From Mycobacterium aquaticum (GTDB lineage Bacteria; Actinomycetota; Actinomycetes; Mycobacteriales; Mycobacteriaceae), in NCBI RefSeq assembly GCF_002086485.1, contig NZ_MVHF01000002.1, positions 1-64,000 of the forward strand: a stretch of 64,000 nucleotides of DNA. Reading direction: 5' to 3'. Of the stretch, positions 22,838 through 32,063 are shown piece by piece (the first letter of the stretch is position 1; each line of letters starts with the position of its first letter). The notes under the pieces are model-generated. The model was not told the origin of the DNA. It searched no databases and saw only the letters and a list, made by a program, of their open reading frames with translations. A program made the translations under genes and the position numbers.

Positions 22838-23797
22838 GTGAATCAACGTGTCTCGCAAGCCGGCATTGAGACCACATTGCGCGCCGACGCGATTCTGAGC
22901 GAATCGGGCATACCTGCCGAACTGATGCCTGCGCAGAGCACTCGACGTTTCAGCGACGGCGCCGATTTCCGCGTCGAAATTCCATCTGTCGAGGGGCCGC
23001 AGGTGTTGCGAGCCCTACTCGACGAGGCGGACCTGCGCGGCGTGACTGTCAACCGAGTCTCACAGGGCAGCGGGGCGATGACGTTGAGTGTCGCCGAGCA
23101 GACCGAGATGGCGCATATCGGGGCCGATCGGGCGATAGAGGTGTGCCTGTTCGTCGGGCCCCGCGAGGAATGGGGGATAGCGGCGATGTCACGCGCCGAC
23201 GACGGAGGCGCCATGCACGGGTCGGTCCGGGGTTTGAGGCAGCTACGCTACGCCGTCGAGGATGTGTTCCGTTCGGTCGAGTGCGGCATTCGGAGCTTCT
23301 TGATCGCGGATCTCGGACTGCTCGACGTTCTGGTCGGTGCCCAGCGAGCCGGCGCGATCCCCCGTGATGTGGTGTGGAAGGGTTCGGTCCTGTGCGCGCC
23401 GTCTAATCCGGCGTCCCTGGCACTGCTGGAGCGCCTTGGCGCCACCACGGTGAATCTCCCGACAGACATGTCGATCCACGAACTCGCCGAGATGCGTGCC
23501 ATCACGACAGCACCGCTCGATCTTTATGTGGAGGCTCCCGACTCGATGGGCGGAATCGTGCGGGGCGAACAACTCGCCGACCTGGTGCGGGTGAGCAGGC
23601 CCCTGTACGCGAAATTCGGTCTCCGGAATTCGGTCGGGCTGTACCCGAGTGGTTTACACATCGTCGACCAGGCATCCGCCATCGCCCGGGAGAAAGTGCG
23701 CCGAGCCGGTGTGGCGCTGGAGTGGGCGGACCGTTGTGGTGGTGGTTTCAGGCAGACCGTCGGTGCTGCCGCCGACCTTGGCATTCCCGTGCGGTGA
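22838..23797 (+). CDS. U32-peptidase-family-like protein
   Basis: 319 aa. The segment around 160-275 (FLIADLGLLDVLVGAQRAGA, VLCAPSNPASLALLERLGAT, LDLYVEAPDSMGGIVRG, then VRVSRPLYAKFGLRNSVGLY, PSGLH) looks like the barrel-shaped U32 family found in catabolic clusters of actinobacteria and proteobacteria. U32 proteins include collagenase-like peptidases and RNA- or ubiquinone-hydroxylating enzymes; the four-cysteine iron-sulphur pattern of the latter is not apparent. GTG at 22838 is 8 bases after the SDR stop. The next gene starts inside its stop codon, so they are translated together. Activity not assignable. Confidence 0.6.
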   Translation: MNQRVSQAGIETTLRADAILSESGIPAELMPAQSTRRFSDGADFRVEIPSVEGPQVLRALLDEADLRGVTVNRVSQGSGAMTLSVAEQTEMAHIGADRAIEVCLFVGPREEWGIAAMSRADDGGAMHGSVRGLRQLRYAVEDVFRSVECGIRSFLIADLGLLDVLVGAQRAGAIPRDVVWKGSVLCAPSNPASLALLERLGATTVNLPTDMSIHELAEMRAITTAPLDLYVEAPDSMGGIVRGEQLADLVRVSRPLYAKFGLRNSVGLYPSGLHIVDQASAIAREKVRRAGVALEWADRCGGGFRQTVGAAADLGIPVR

Positions 23798-24684
23798 CCG
23801 TGGCGGTCAAACACCCCACCTCGCAGGCCAATCCACCGTGGCATGTTGCGGTGCCGGCCGCGGCGGAGCTGGGGGAGCATCCGTTGTGGGACGTTCGGCG
23901 GCAACGACTGTTCTGGACCGACTGCGCGGCAGGCACAGTGCACTGCAGCGATTTGGGCCACGACACCGTCGTCTGGACCGCGCCGGACGGTGCGCCCATC
24001 GGGGTGTCGCTGCTACGTGCGTGTGGCGGGCTTGCCATCGCCACACACGAGCACATCGTGTTGCTCGACAGCGATGGCCGGGCCGACCGCGCCCCGATCG
24101 AATTGCCGATCGACACCGCGGCCGTCAGGTTCAACGACGGCTCATGCGATCCCGCCGGGCGGCTACTGGTGGGCACGACCGGGGGCGAAGCCGACGGATT
24201 GGGAGAGTTGTTCTCTGTCGACGCCGACGGCAGGGTGCGACGTCTGCTCGGAGACCTCACCGAGGCCAACGGCATTGGATGGTCGCCCGACGGCCGAAGC
24301 ATGTACTTCGTCGATTCCGGTCGCCCCGTGATGTATGTCTTCGACTATGACGCAGCCAGTGGCCGTCTCGGAGAACGCAAGGAGTTCGCGAGGATCGACC
24401 CCGCGCTCGGATACCTCGACGGCCTGACAGTCGATGAGGCGGGCAACGTGTGGGTGGCCATTTGGGATGGCGGTCGGTTGCACAGGTACCCGCCGGACGG
24501 GCAGCTGTGCGATGTCATCGACGTTCCGGTCAGCCGTCCCACGTGTCCGGCGTTCGGGGGCGGCGACCTCGGAACGGTGTACATCACCACGGCGCGTGGC
24601 GAGGTCGGCGAACCCTGCGCGGGCCATGTGCTGGCCTTGCCAGGAGCAGGGCGTGGCATCGCGCCGCACCGGTTCGCGGGCTAG
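23794..24684 (+). CDS. SMP-30/gluconolactonase-family protein
   Basis: 296 aa from GTG 23794, which overlaps the preceding TGA (GTGA), a coupled junction. Six-bladed propeller pattern with metal residues: Glu in AAELGEHPLWD, Asn in RFNDGSCDPAGR, Asn in EANGIGWSPDGR and Asp in YLDGLTVDEAGNVWVAIWDG. These coordinate Ca or Zn in lactonases that open sugar-acid lactones. VGTTGGEADGLGELF is a common blade motif. The longer in-frame extension upstream is unlikely because it is basic and lies inside the U32 gene. Likely role: lactone hydrolysis in the catabolic run. Confidence 0.85.
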   Translation: MTVAVKHPTSQANPPWHVAVPAAAELGEHPLWDVRRQRLFWTDCAAGTVHCSDLGHDTVVWTAPDGAPIGVSLLRACGGLAIATHEHIVLLDSDGRADRAPIELPIDTAAVRFNDGSCDPAGRLLVGTTGGEADGLGELFSVDADGRVRRLLGDLTEANGIGWSPDGRSMYFVDSGRPVMYVFDYDAASGRLGERKEFARIDPALGYLDGLTVDEAGNVWVAIWDGGRLHRYPPDGQLCDVIDVPVSRPTCPAFGGGDLGTVYITTARGEVGEPCAGHVLALPGAGRGIAPHRFAG

Positions 24685-24726
24685 GGCACGGCGATTTGCA
24701 AACAGCGATGATGAGAGGGCATATCT

Positions 24727-26190
24727 ATGACGTCAGATCCTGACGATCACGGGCCGGGAACGACGCACGCGAGCGGCCTCGCCGAGACAACACCCATCGA
24801 GCACGGCGAAATCATGGGGCGGGCAGCACAGGCCAGCCACAGCTGGTCTGCCACACCGGGTTACCGCCGCGCCGACGTGCTCCGTGGCATCGCCGAAGCC
24901 CTCGATCGTGAGAAGGGGCACCTGGTCGAGATCGCGGATGCCGAAAGCTGGCTTGGGACAACCCGACTGATGGGCGAGGTCGCCAGGACCACGGCGCAGC
25001 TGCGGATGTTCGCCGAGGTCATAGAGCACGGCGCTCATGTCGTTCAACCTGGCGTGACCGTCCCCGGCCGTAGCGACGCCGAAGCGACCGGGCCAGAACT
25101 CCGCCGCTGTCAGCTGCCCGTGGGGCCCGTCGCTGTGTATGCCGCCAGCAACTTCCCGTTCGCATTCAGTGTCGCTGGAGGGGATACCGCCTCGGCGTTG
25201 GCGGCAGGGTGCCCAGTTGTCGTCAAGGCTCACCCCGCGCATCCCGAGCTCTCGTTGCACACCGCGCGCATCATCGACGACGCATTGTCGACGGCAGGGG
25301 TTGGCCCCGGAGTCTTCGCACTGGTCTCCGGGGTGGAGGAAGGAACACGGTTGGTACAGGATCCGGTGATCCGGGCAGCCGCTTTCACTGGTTCTTCCGA
25401 GGGCGGCCGCGTGCTTGCCGATCTTGCCGCAGCCAGACCTGATCCGATTCCGTTCTATGGCGAATTCGGCAGTGTCAACCCGGTTTTCGTCCTCCCTGAC
25501 GCAGTCGCCGACATCCCCGGATTCGTCACGGACTACCTTGACTCGCTGACTCTCGGTGGTGGCCAATTCTGCACCAATCCGGGCCTGCTCATCGTGCCCC
25601 GACAGCTCGACCTGCTGCCCGAAATCGCGCGGCAGATCATGCAGCGGCCCGCTGCGGCGCTGCTGCATGCCGGCATCCAAGCCGCGTTCACAGCCAAGGT
25701 CGACCAATTGCGGACCATCCCGGGTGTCACCGTTCATGAGTCGCAGGCACCTGTTCCCGCGGCCGGATTCCATGTTCGCCCGGTTGTCCTCACCGCCGGC
25801 AGTCATACGGCCACCCACGACCGTGCGCTGCTCGAACAGGAAGTCTTCGGCCCCGCCGGTGTCGTCGTCGAGTACGAGGACGCCGACCAGTTACTGGCCC
25901 TGTGCGTGGGTCTGCAAGGCTGCCTTGTCTCATCCATCCACGCCGGTGCCGATTCCACCCTCTTGCGCGAGATGATCCGTGAGGCGTCCCGGATTTCGGG
26001 GCGCCTCGTGTGGAATTCGTGGCCCACCGGGGTCGCGGTCGCGACTGGGCAACACCACGGTGGGCCGCTGCCCGCCACCTCGAATCCATTTGTCACCTCC
26101 GTCGGACCCGACGCGATCATGCGTTTCCTACGGCCGATCACCTTTCAGAATCTGCCTGTCGACCTGTTGCCGCCCGAGGCGCAACGGTAA
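24727..26190 (+). CDS. Aldehyde dehydrogenase, 2-ketoglutarate-semialdehyde dehydrogenase-like
   Basis: 487 aa. Catalytic cysteine Cys282 in GGGQFCTNPGL, the general-base Glu in YGEFGSVNPVF, cofactor segment VYAASNFPFAFSVAGGD and VVVKAHPAHPELS, GSSEGG. This is the pattern of NADP-dependent alpha-ketoglutarate-semialdehyde dehydrogenases used at the end of sugar-acid and hydroxyproline catabolism. A GAGAGGGCAT site precedes ATG 24727. It lies 42 bases after the SMP-30 gene. In the pathway it probably oxidises the final aldehyde to a dicarboxylate that feeds the TCA cycle; the exact aldehyde is inferred, not proven. Confidence 0.86.
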   Translation: MTSDPDDHGPGTTHASGLAETTPIEHGEIMGRAAQASHSWSATPGYRRADVLRGIAEALDREKGHLVEIADAESWLGTTRLMGEVARTTAQLRMFAEVIEHGAHVVQPGVTVPGRSDAEATGPELRRCQLPVGPVAVYAASNFPFAFSVAGGDTASALAAGCPVVVKAHPAHPELSLHTARIIDDALSTAGVGPGVFALVSGVEEGTRLVQDPVIRAAAFTGSSEGGRVLADLAAARPDPIPFYGEFGSVNPVFVLPDAVADIPGFVTDYLDSLTLGGGQFCTNPGLLIVPRQLDLLPEIARQIMQRPAAALLHAGIQAAFTAKVDQLRTIPGVTVHESQAPVPAAGFHVRPVVLTAGSHTATHDRALLEQEVFGPAGVVVEYEDADQLLALCVGLQGCLVSSIHAGADSTLLREMIREASRISGRLVWNSWPTGVAVATGQHHGGPLPATSNPFVTSVGPDAIMRFLRPITFQNLPVDLLPPEAQR

Positions 26191-26204
26191 CGCCGGGGGC
26201 GAAC

Positions 26205-27641
26205 ATGCTGGCGGACGCGCAGTCGGCAGTGCACAGCCTGGTCAGCGATCGGGTGACGTCGGGGACAGTGCCTGGCGCGGTGTATGTGGTGTTCACCGCG
26301 GACGGCCCCGCGTTCAGCGGTTCGGCCGGTGTCGCCGGGGACGATGGTCGTCGTCCGGGCCCCGATACTGCATTTCGTATCGCGTCGTGCACCAAGAGCT
26401 TTACCGCGGCAGCGGTTCTGCAGCTCCGTGATGCCGGAGTGCTCTCGCTCGACGATCCGGTTGCCAAGTTCATCGACATCGGGCCCTGCGAAGTACCCGG
26501 GACACGGACAGCGCCTCAGGCGGCGACTCTCGGTGCCTTACTGAGCATGTCAGGAGGCTTCGCCGGCGACAACCCTTGGGCGGACCGCCAGGAGTCCATG
26601 CCGGAAGATGAGTTCACCGCACTGTGTCGACGCGGTTTCACGCTCACCAGCGCTCCAGGAACCCGCTATGAATACTCCAACCTGGGCTACGCCATGCTCG
26701 GTCGGGTCATCAGGCAGACCAGCGGGATGGGCTACCGGGAGTACGTCACCGACAACCTGCTCCGGCCGCTCGGGCTGTCGCACACCGCATTCGGCGCAAC
26801 GCAGTGCACGGCTCCCGGAGGTGTCGCCGTCGGCTTTCACCGTATCGGCAACCAATGGCGGCGGGCCGCTGTCAGCACCCCCGGCGCGTTCTCGTCGATC
26901 GGTGGCCTGTACATGACCGCCAACGAGCTCGCCGTGTGGTGTGGCTGGCTGGCGGCCGGCTATCCGTGGGGAGCAACCGGTGATGACGTTTTGGCCGCGG
27001 GCAGCCGGCGGGAAATGCAGCGGCTGCACCAACATGACGCGGCACGCGCACAAGACCACGTCGTTGCGGGCGGCTATGGCTACGGACTAGAGGTCGAACT
27101 TCACGACTGCGGAGTCGTGGTGTCGCACCGCGGGGGTTATCCCGGCTTCAGCGCCCAAATGGCTTGGCACCCGCAGACACAACTCGGAATCGTCATCCTC
27201 GAGAACGCATCATATGCGCGGACACCGGCAGTCACGGCACTGCGGCACGTGCTGGCCGCCGAGAGGTTGCCGACCCGGCCCGAAATCTGGCCCGCCACGA
27301 TCGCGGCCCGCGACGAGGTCGAAAGGCTGTTGGCCCGGTGGGACGACGCCGCGGCGGATCGGCTCTTCGCCGACAACGTCGACGTGGACATGCCGAGACC
27401 GCAGCGTTATGCCGAGATAATAGGCGCAGCAACGGATATCGGGTTCAGCGATAATTGCAGACATCGCCACCTTCCGCTTTGCGAGCCCGCCAGTACGTCG
27501 CCGGCAAACTTGGAGTGGACAGTACGCGGACGTCGCGGCGAGTTGCGCTGCGCCGTGACCCTCACCTCTGTCAATCCGCCCAAGGTGCAGTCGATCACGT
27601 TGCTGTCCAAGGAGATTTACGGACAACAGGGTCGAACGTGA
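26205..27641 (+). CDS. S12-family serine hydrolase (beta-lactamase fold; D-aminopeptidase-like)
   Basis: 478 aa from ATG 26205, after GGGGGC. Catalytic motifs: Ser61-Cys-Thr-Lys64, Tyr157-Ser-Asn159, and His308-Arg-Gly310 in place of KTG. An HxG third motif with Ser/Lys/Tyr at nearly these positions is the pattern of the Ochrobactrum D-aminopeptidase group of S12 enzymes. No signal peptide is seen, so it acts in the cytoplasm. The C-terminal ~120 residues form an extra domain. The gene is 14 bases after the aldehyde dehydrogenase and 61 before the ABC importer genes, so it may cleave imported D-peptides or amides. Esterase activity is the main alternative. Confidence 0.82.
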   Translation: MLADAQSAVHSLVSDRVTSGTVPGAVYVVFTADGPAFSGSAGVAGDDGRRPGPDTAFRIASCTKSFTAAAVLQLRDAGVLSLDDPVAKFIDIGPCEVPGTRTAPQAATLGALLSMSGGFAGDNPWADRQESMPEDEFTALCRRGFTLTSAPGTRYEYSNLGYAMLGRVIRQTSGMGYREYVTDNLLRPLGLSHTAFGATQCTAPGGVAVGFHRIGNQWRRAAVSTPGAFSSIGGLYMTANELAVWCGWLAAGYPWGATGDDVLAAGSRREMQRLHQHDAARAQDHVVAGGYGYGLEVELHDCGVVVSHRGGYPGFSAQMAWHPQTQLGIVILENASYARTPAVTALRHVLAAERLPTRPEIWPATIAARDEVERLLARWDDAAADRLFADNVDVDMPRPQRYAEIIGAATDIGFSDNCRHRHLPLCEPASTSPANLEWTVRGRRGELRCAVTLTSVNPPKVQSITLLSKEIYGQQGRT

Positions 27642-27702
27642 TGAAGTTGACCGCCCGGTCAGCTTCGCTATCAACAGAACGAGTGGATGACAGGATGAGA
27701 TC

Positions 27703-29277
27703 ATGCAAATGAGACGTGCTTCCGCGCGGTTTGTCGCGATCGTGGCGGCGAGTTGTGCAGTGCTCTCCGGCTGTGGCGCCGGGGACCAGCAAGGCGCGTC
27801 GAACGCCGGAACCGCTGAAACCACCGGAGCTCTCCCGACGGAGATACCGGACACCGTCCGCATCGGTGTGGGAGCGTCGACCGTGTCGATCGACCCCAAT
27901 CGCGCGACACAGGAAGTCGACGTGATGGCACTCGCGATGCTCTCCGGCACACTGCTGATTCAGAGCGGCGGAAAAGCGGTGCCCGGCTTGGCGAGTGGGT
28001 GCGAATTCGACAAGTCGCAACTCAACTACACCTGCACACTGCGAGACGGGCTGAAGTTCTCCGATGGAAGCCCGCTCACCAGTGCGGATGTCGTCGCGTC
28101 CTTCGAGCGTGCCCTCCACGACCCCTCCAACGCGAACGCCGGCATCATCGACTCCCTCCAGTCGGTGGCGGCGCCGGGCCCCGCCAAGGCCGTGTTCACC
28201 CTGCGGCAGCCCACCGCGAGCTTTCCCTTGGCACTGACCGAAGCCCCGGTCGGGATATTCCCTGCCGCAGCCGCGACCAATCCGCGCTTCTGGAACAACC
28301 CCGTATCAGCCGGGCCCTACGTGATGGTCTCCAACAGCCCCAATGAAGTGGTGTTCGCGAAGAACGGCAACTATCCCACGGAGCTACAGCCCGTGGTGTC
28401 CAACGTCGAATTCAAGGTCATCGTCGACACCAATACCCGCCTGGCGCAGCTGAACACGGGCCAAATTGACATTGCGAATCAGCTGTCGGCGTCGTTGGCC
28501 AAACAGGTGAAGCCACCCGCGAAGGCGTACGCCACGCCCCAGTACGGTGGCGTCTACCTGTACCTCAATGACCTGAGCAAGCCGCTCGACGATCCCAAAG
28601 TCCGGCAGGCCATTTCGGCTGCGATCGACCGCAAACAGATCAACGACATCGCCTATCTCGGACAGAACAAGGTGCTCGGCAGCTTCCTGCCGTCTTCTAT
28701 GGAGGGGCATGACTCGGGTGCGCCCACCGGCCGCGACCTCGAGAAGGCCAAGGCATTGCTGGTCGGTACGGCCTGCCAAAGTGGTTGCAACCTCAGCATC
28801 ATGGTCCGATCCGGGTTCGCACCTTATGACGCCATCGCCACCATCATTCAACAGAACCTGGCCGACGTCGGCATCAAGGTGTCGACGCAACTGGTAGATC
28901 AGGCCACGGCAGACACCAACGAGCAGAACGGCAATTTTCAGATGGAGGTCGGCAACCTCTTCGACCTCGTGAACGCGCCTGAATTGGTGATGCTGCCAAT
29001 CGGTTTGACGCGCGAGGGCGGCATCAACGCGCTGTACTCGTCCTATGCGTCACCGGAGATGAACACCTTGGTCAGTCAACTGTCGGCGGCTGCGGATCCG
29101 GCTGCGCGCGCCGAGGTCCTCGCGAAGGTCAACGCGCTGTTCGCTCGGGACCTGCCGTTCGTCCCGCTCGTCGACCAGGCCAACATCTGGGCATCGTCCC
29201 TATCGCCACGGGTCGTGGCGTTCACCCCGGCCGGGGTGTATCAGGTCGGCACCGCCAAAACCGGCCCCGGGCAATAG
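27703..29277 (+). CDS. ABC transporter substrate-binding lipoprotein (Dpp/Opp family), copy 1
   Basis: 524 aa. Lipoprotein signal MQMRRASARFVAIVAASCAV followed by lipobox LSGC (Cys about 24). The mature part is an SBP_bac_5 family domain: LRDGLKFSDGSPLTSADVVA is the family signature, plus VRQAISAAIDRKQINDIAYL. Binds peptides or other oligomers outside the membrane for the importer encoded downstream. A closely related paralogue follows at 29452, sharing long identical segments and an identical 11-base leader (GATGACAGGAT) 6 bases before each ATG. No ATAGTAT site lies before this copy. Confidence 0.92.
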   Translation: MQMRRASARFVAIVAASCAVLSGCGAGDQQGASNAGTAETTGALPTEIPDTVRIGVGASTVSIDPNRATQEVDVMALAMLSGTLLIQSGGKAVPGLASGCEFDKSQLNYTCTLRDGLKFSDGSPLTSADVVASFERALHDPSNANAGIIDSLQSVAAPGPAKAVFTLRQPTASFPLALTEAPVGIFPAAAATNPRFWNNPVSAGPYVMVSNSPNEVVFAKNGNYPTELQPVVSNVEFKVIVDTNTRLAQLNTGQIDIANQLSASLAKQVKPPAKAYATPQYGGVYLYLNDLSKPLDDPKVRQAISAAIDRKQINDIAYLGQNKVLGSFLPSSMEGHDSGAPTGRDLEKAKALLVGTACQSGCNLSIMVRSGFAPYDAIATIIQQNLADVGIKVSTQLVDQATADTNEQNGNFQMEVGNLFDLVNAPELVMLPIGLTREGGINALYSSYASPEMNTLVSQLSAAADPAARAEVLAKVNALFARDLPFVPLVDQANIWASSLSPRVVAFTPAGVYQVGTAKTGPGQ

Positions 29278-29386
29278 TTTCCAGCGCCGTGGCCGCAAAC
29301 CGTTGGTGCCGGTATCACACGCTGCGATCGAGGTGTGGGAAGGATGCGTGGTCTCGGCGGTTTCCGAAGTGCGCCAAACATTTTCG

Positions 29387-29430
29387 TTGACACGCCGGGT
29401 GTGCTGTAGTTCACTACTAGAGATAGTATC
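29387..29430 (+). promoter_or_regulatory. Promoter of the second binding-protein gene with overlapping ATAGTAT palindrome (copy 3)
   Basis: TTGACA at 29387-29392 matches the -35 consensus exactly; a weak -10-like TTCACT lies 17 bases later at 29410. GATAGTATC (29422-29430), a perfect odd palindrome, sits where transcription would start, so a bound regulator would block it. The core matches copies at 19420 and 22030. Confidence 0.5.
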
Positions 29431-29451
29431 AGTTGATGACAGGATATTTAT

Positions 29452-31041
29452 ATGACTGACGGCCGACGGCGTCGTGGTACGCGGATCTTGGCGTGGTCGA
29501 TTGTCGTGTGCGCGGCAGCACTGGTTGCCGCGTGCGGAGGCGGTGCGCCGAGCCAGGATTCGGCGTCCACGACGGCCAGTGTCGACGGCGCCCTACCGGC
29601 CGACGTACCCTCTGCGGTGTCGATAGGTGTCGGGGCGCCGTTGGGCACCCTGGACCCCAACCGTGCTGTCGCCGACGTCGACGTCATGGCGCTGTCGTTG
29701 ATCGCCGGCACGCTCGTCGAGCAATCCCCGGAGGGTGGGGTCAGACCGTCGCTGGCCAAAGAGTGCACACCGGCAGGCGACGGGCTGTCCTACGCATGCG
29801 AGTTGCGGCCGGGCTTGAAGTTCTCCGACGGTAGCCCACTGACGGGCGCCGACGTTGTCGCGACGTTCAGCAGGGCCCTCGCCGATGAGGCGAACGCCAA
29901 CGCCGGACTCATCGCCCCGCTGTCACGTGTGACGACGGCCGGCGATTCCACGGTCGTGTTTCACCTCAAGTACCCGGCGGCCAGCTTTCCGCTGGCCTTG
30001 TCCGAACCGCTGCTCGGCATCTACCCGGCGGGGCGGATGGACACGCCCGGCTTCTTCGTCAATCCCGTATCCGCCGGTGCGTACCGTCTCGACCGCGCGG
30101 GGAACTCGGAGATCGCGTTCACCAAGAACACCGAGTACCCGAGTGAATTGGCCCCGGTGATCGACAGGATCATGTTCCGGGTCGTTGTCGATGCCAACAC
30201 GCGTCTGATGCAGCTGCAGACCGGGCAGCTCGACATCGCCCACCAACTGCCTGCGAACCTGGCTGCTCAGGTGACTCGCCCTGCCGAGGCCTACGTCGCG
30301 AGCCGCTACGGCAGCGTCTTCCTGGAGATGAACAACAAGTCTGGGCCGCTGCGCGACGTCAAGGTGCGAAAGGCTATTTCGGCGGCCATCAATCGGGACC
30401 AGATCAACGACATTGCCTACCTGGGGCGAAACAAGCCACTTGGCGGGTTCCTGCCCTCCAGCATGGAAGGTCATGATCCGAATGCCCCCACCGCACAAGA
30501 CCTTCCGAAAGCCAGAGAACTGCTACGGGGCACGGAATGTGAGGATGGCTGCACATTGGAGATCATGCAGAAGGCCGGGTTCCCTCCGTATGACACCGTC
30601 GCCCAGATCATCCAACAGAATCTGGCCGCGATCGGAATCAAGGTGAACATCAACACAATCGATGCATCGACCCTGGCTGCCAACGAGCAGAACGGCAACT
30701 TCCAGTTGCAGTCCAACGATCTGTGGGATGTCGTCAACTCGCCGGAGTTGGTGATGCTGCGGTACGGCCTCACTCCCAAGGGCGGCATCAATTCGCTGTG
30801 GTCTGGCTACGATTCGCCGACGATGACCAGGTTGATCGACGACTTGTCCGCCACCTCCGACCCGGGTCAGCGCAAAGCGCTCCTGGATCAGATCAACATG
30901 ACCTTTCAGCAGGATCTGCCATACGTACCGTTGACCGACTTCGCCACCACCTGGGCATCTCGAATCTCGCCGCGCCTGGTGGCCTTGACGCCCAGTGGCG
31001 TCTACCGGGTTGGCACCAGCCAGCGGGGTCCGGGCCTGTGA
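29452..31041 (+). CDS. ABC transporter substrate-binding lipoprotein (Dpp/Opp family), copy 2
   Basis: 529 aa. Basic N-terminus (DGRRRRGTR), hydrophobic core, lipobox LVAAC (Cys about 25), then the SBP_bac_5 domain with LRPGLKFSDGSPLTGADVVA. It is paralogous to the gene before it: compare INDIAYLGRNKPLGGFLPSS with INDIAYLGQNKVLGSFLPSS. Its own TTGACA promoter and ATAGTAT palindrome lie in the 174-base gap. The permease GTG overlaps its stop (GTGA), so it is the operon's tightly linked binding protein, while copy 1 may be expressed differently. Confidence 0.92.
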   Translation: MTDGRRRRGTRILAWSIVVCAAALVAACGGGAPSQDSASTTASVDGALPADVPSAVSIGVGAPLGTLDPNRAVADVDVMALSLIAGTLVEQSPEGGVRPSLAKECTPAGDGLSYACELRPGLKFSDGSPLTGADVVATFSRALADEANANAGLIAPLSRVTTAGDSTVVFHLKYPAASFPLALSEPLLGIYPAGRMDTPGFFVNPVSAGAYRLDRAGNSEIAFTKNTEYPSELAPVIDRIMFRVVVDANTRLMQLQTGQLDIAHQLPANLAAQVTRPAEAYVASRYGSVFLEMNNKSGPLRDVKVRKAISAAINRDQINDIAYLGRNKPLGGFLPSSMEGHDPNAPTAQDLPKARELLRGTECEDGCTLEIMQKAGFPPYDTVAQIIQQNLAAIGIKVNINTIDASTLAANEQNGNFQLQSNDLWDVVNSPELVMLRYGLTPKGGINSLWSGYDSPTMTRLIDDLSATSDPGQRKALLDQINMTFQQDLPYVPLTDFATTWASRISPRLVALTPSGVYRVGTSQRGPGL

Positions 31042-32063
31042 GCGCGACAGTGGAAGTGGAGGCTCCGGACGGCCAATCAGGCGGCCCCGAAGGCGGATCG
31101 GCCAGGCGCGCGGGTCGCGCCAGGAGTATCGCGATCGCCGTGGGGAAACGGCTCTTCGACTCGATCATCGTGACCATGATCGTGGTGATCCTGAGCTTTC
31201 TGCTGGTACATCTCGTCCCGGGCGACCCGGCCAGAACAATCTTGGGTTTCCACGCATCACCCGACAAAGTCGCGGCACTGCACAAGTCCCTCGGACTCGA
31301 CCAACCCTTGTTCGTTCAGTTCTTGAGATACCTCGGTGATGTCGTTCGAGGGAATTTCGGAGAGTCCGTCGCACATCCCGGGCAGTCGGTGGAGAGCTTG
31401 CTGTTACCGCCGTTGGGAGTCACCCTCTCGGTCATCGCGATCACTGTCGTCATCTCCCTGGTCGTCGGATCGTTCAGTGGGCTCGTCGCGGCGCTGTCGA
31501 AGTCAGCGCTGCTCCGCAACAGCCTCGAAGTTGTGTCGACCGCGTCGTTGGCAACGCCACCGTTCCTGCTCGGGCTTGTCATGCTGGTATTCGTCGCCGT
31601 GCGGTGGGGCATCGCGCCTGCCGGCGGGTGGGCCGGAAGTTGGCCCGCCAACGCGCAATTCGCCTGGCTGCCGGCCCTGGCGCTCAGTGCCTATCTGGGA
31701 GCCCTGGTGCATCGCGCCGTGTGGACCAGTGCCCGGCAGGTGATCAACGAGGACTTCATCGAAGCCGCCGTCCTGCGTGGGCACAGCCCCCTTCGAGTAG
31801 CTCTGCGTCATGTGCTGCCAAACAGTCTGATGCCCACCATTTCGGTGGTCGGCATGAACATCGGCACGCTGATCGGTGGAGCGGCCGTGATCGAGGCCGT
31901 CTTCGACCTCCCCGGCATCGGGACGCAGTTGGTCAACGCGGTTTCGCAGCGCGACTATCCCACCATTCAAGGTGCCGCGGTCATCACCGCACTCATCGTC
32001 TTGCTCGGCAACCTCATCGCAGATCTCTTACACGCTGTCGTCGACCCAAGGGCACGTTCATGA
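31038..32063 (+). CDS. ABC peptide importer permease, DppB/OppB type
   Basis: 341 aa from GTG 31038 overlapping the binding-protein stop. Six membrane helices; N-terminal TM with LLVHLVPGDPARTILG is the family signature, and the EAA loop reads EAAVLRGHSPLRVALRHVLP, which contacts the ATPase. VGMNIGTLIGGAAVIEAVFD is also typical. The N-terminal 30 residues are Gly/Ser/Arg-rich and cytoplasmic. It pairs with the DppC-type permease 4 bases overlapped downstream. Confidence 0.9.
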   Translation: MSATVEVEAPDGQSGGPEGGSARRAGRARSIAIAVGKRLFDSIIVTMIVVILSFLLVHLVPGDPARTILGFHASPDKVAALHKSLGLDQPLFVQFLRYLGDVVRGNFGESVAHPGQSVESLLLPPLGVTLSVIAITVVISLVVGSFSGLVAALSKSALLRNSLEVVSTASLATPPFLLGLVMLVFVAVRWGIAPAGGWAGSWPANAQFAWLPALALSAYLGALVHRAVWTSARQVINEDFIEAAVLRGHSPLRVALRHVLPNSLMPTISVVGMNIGTLIGGAAVIEAVFDLPGIGTQLVNAVSQRDYPTIQGAAVITALIVLLGNLIADLLHAVVDPRARS

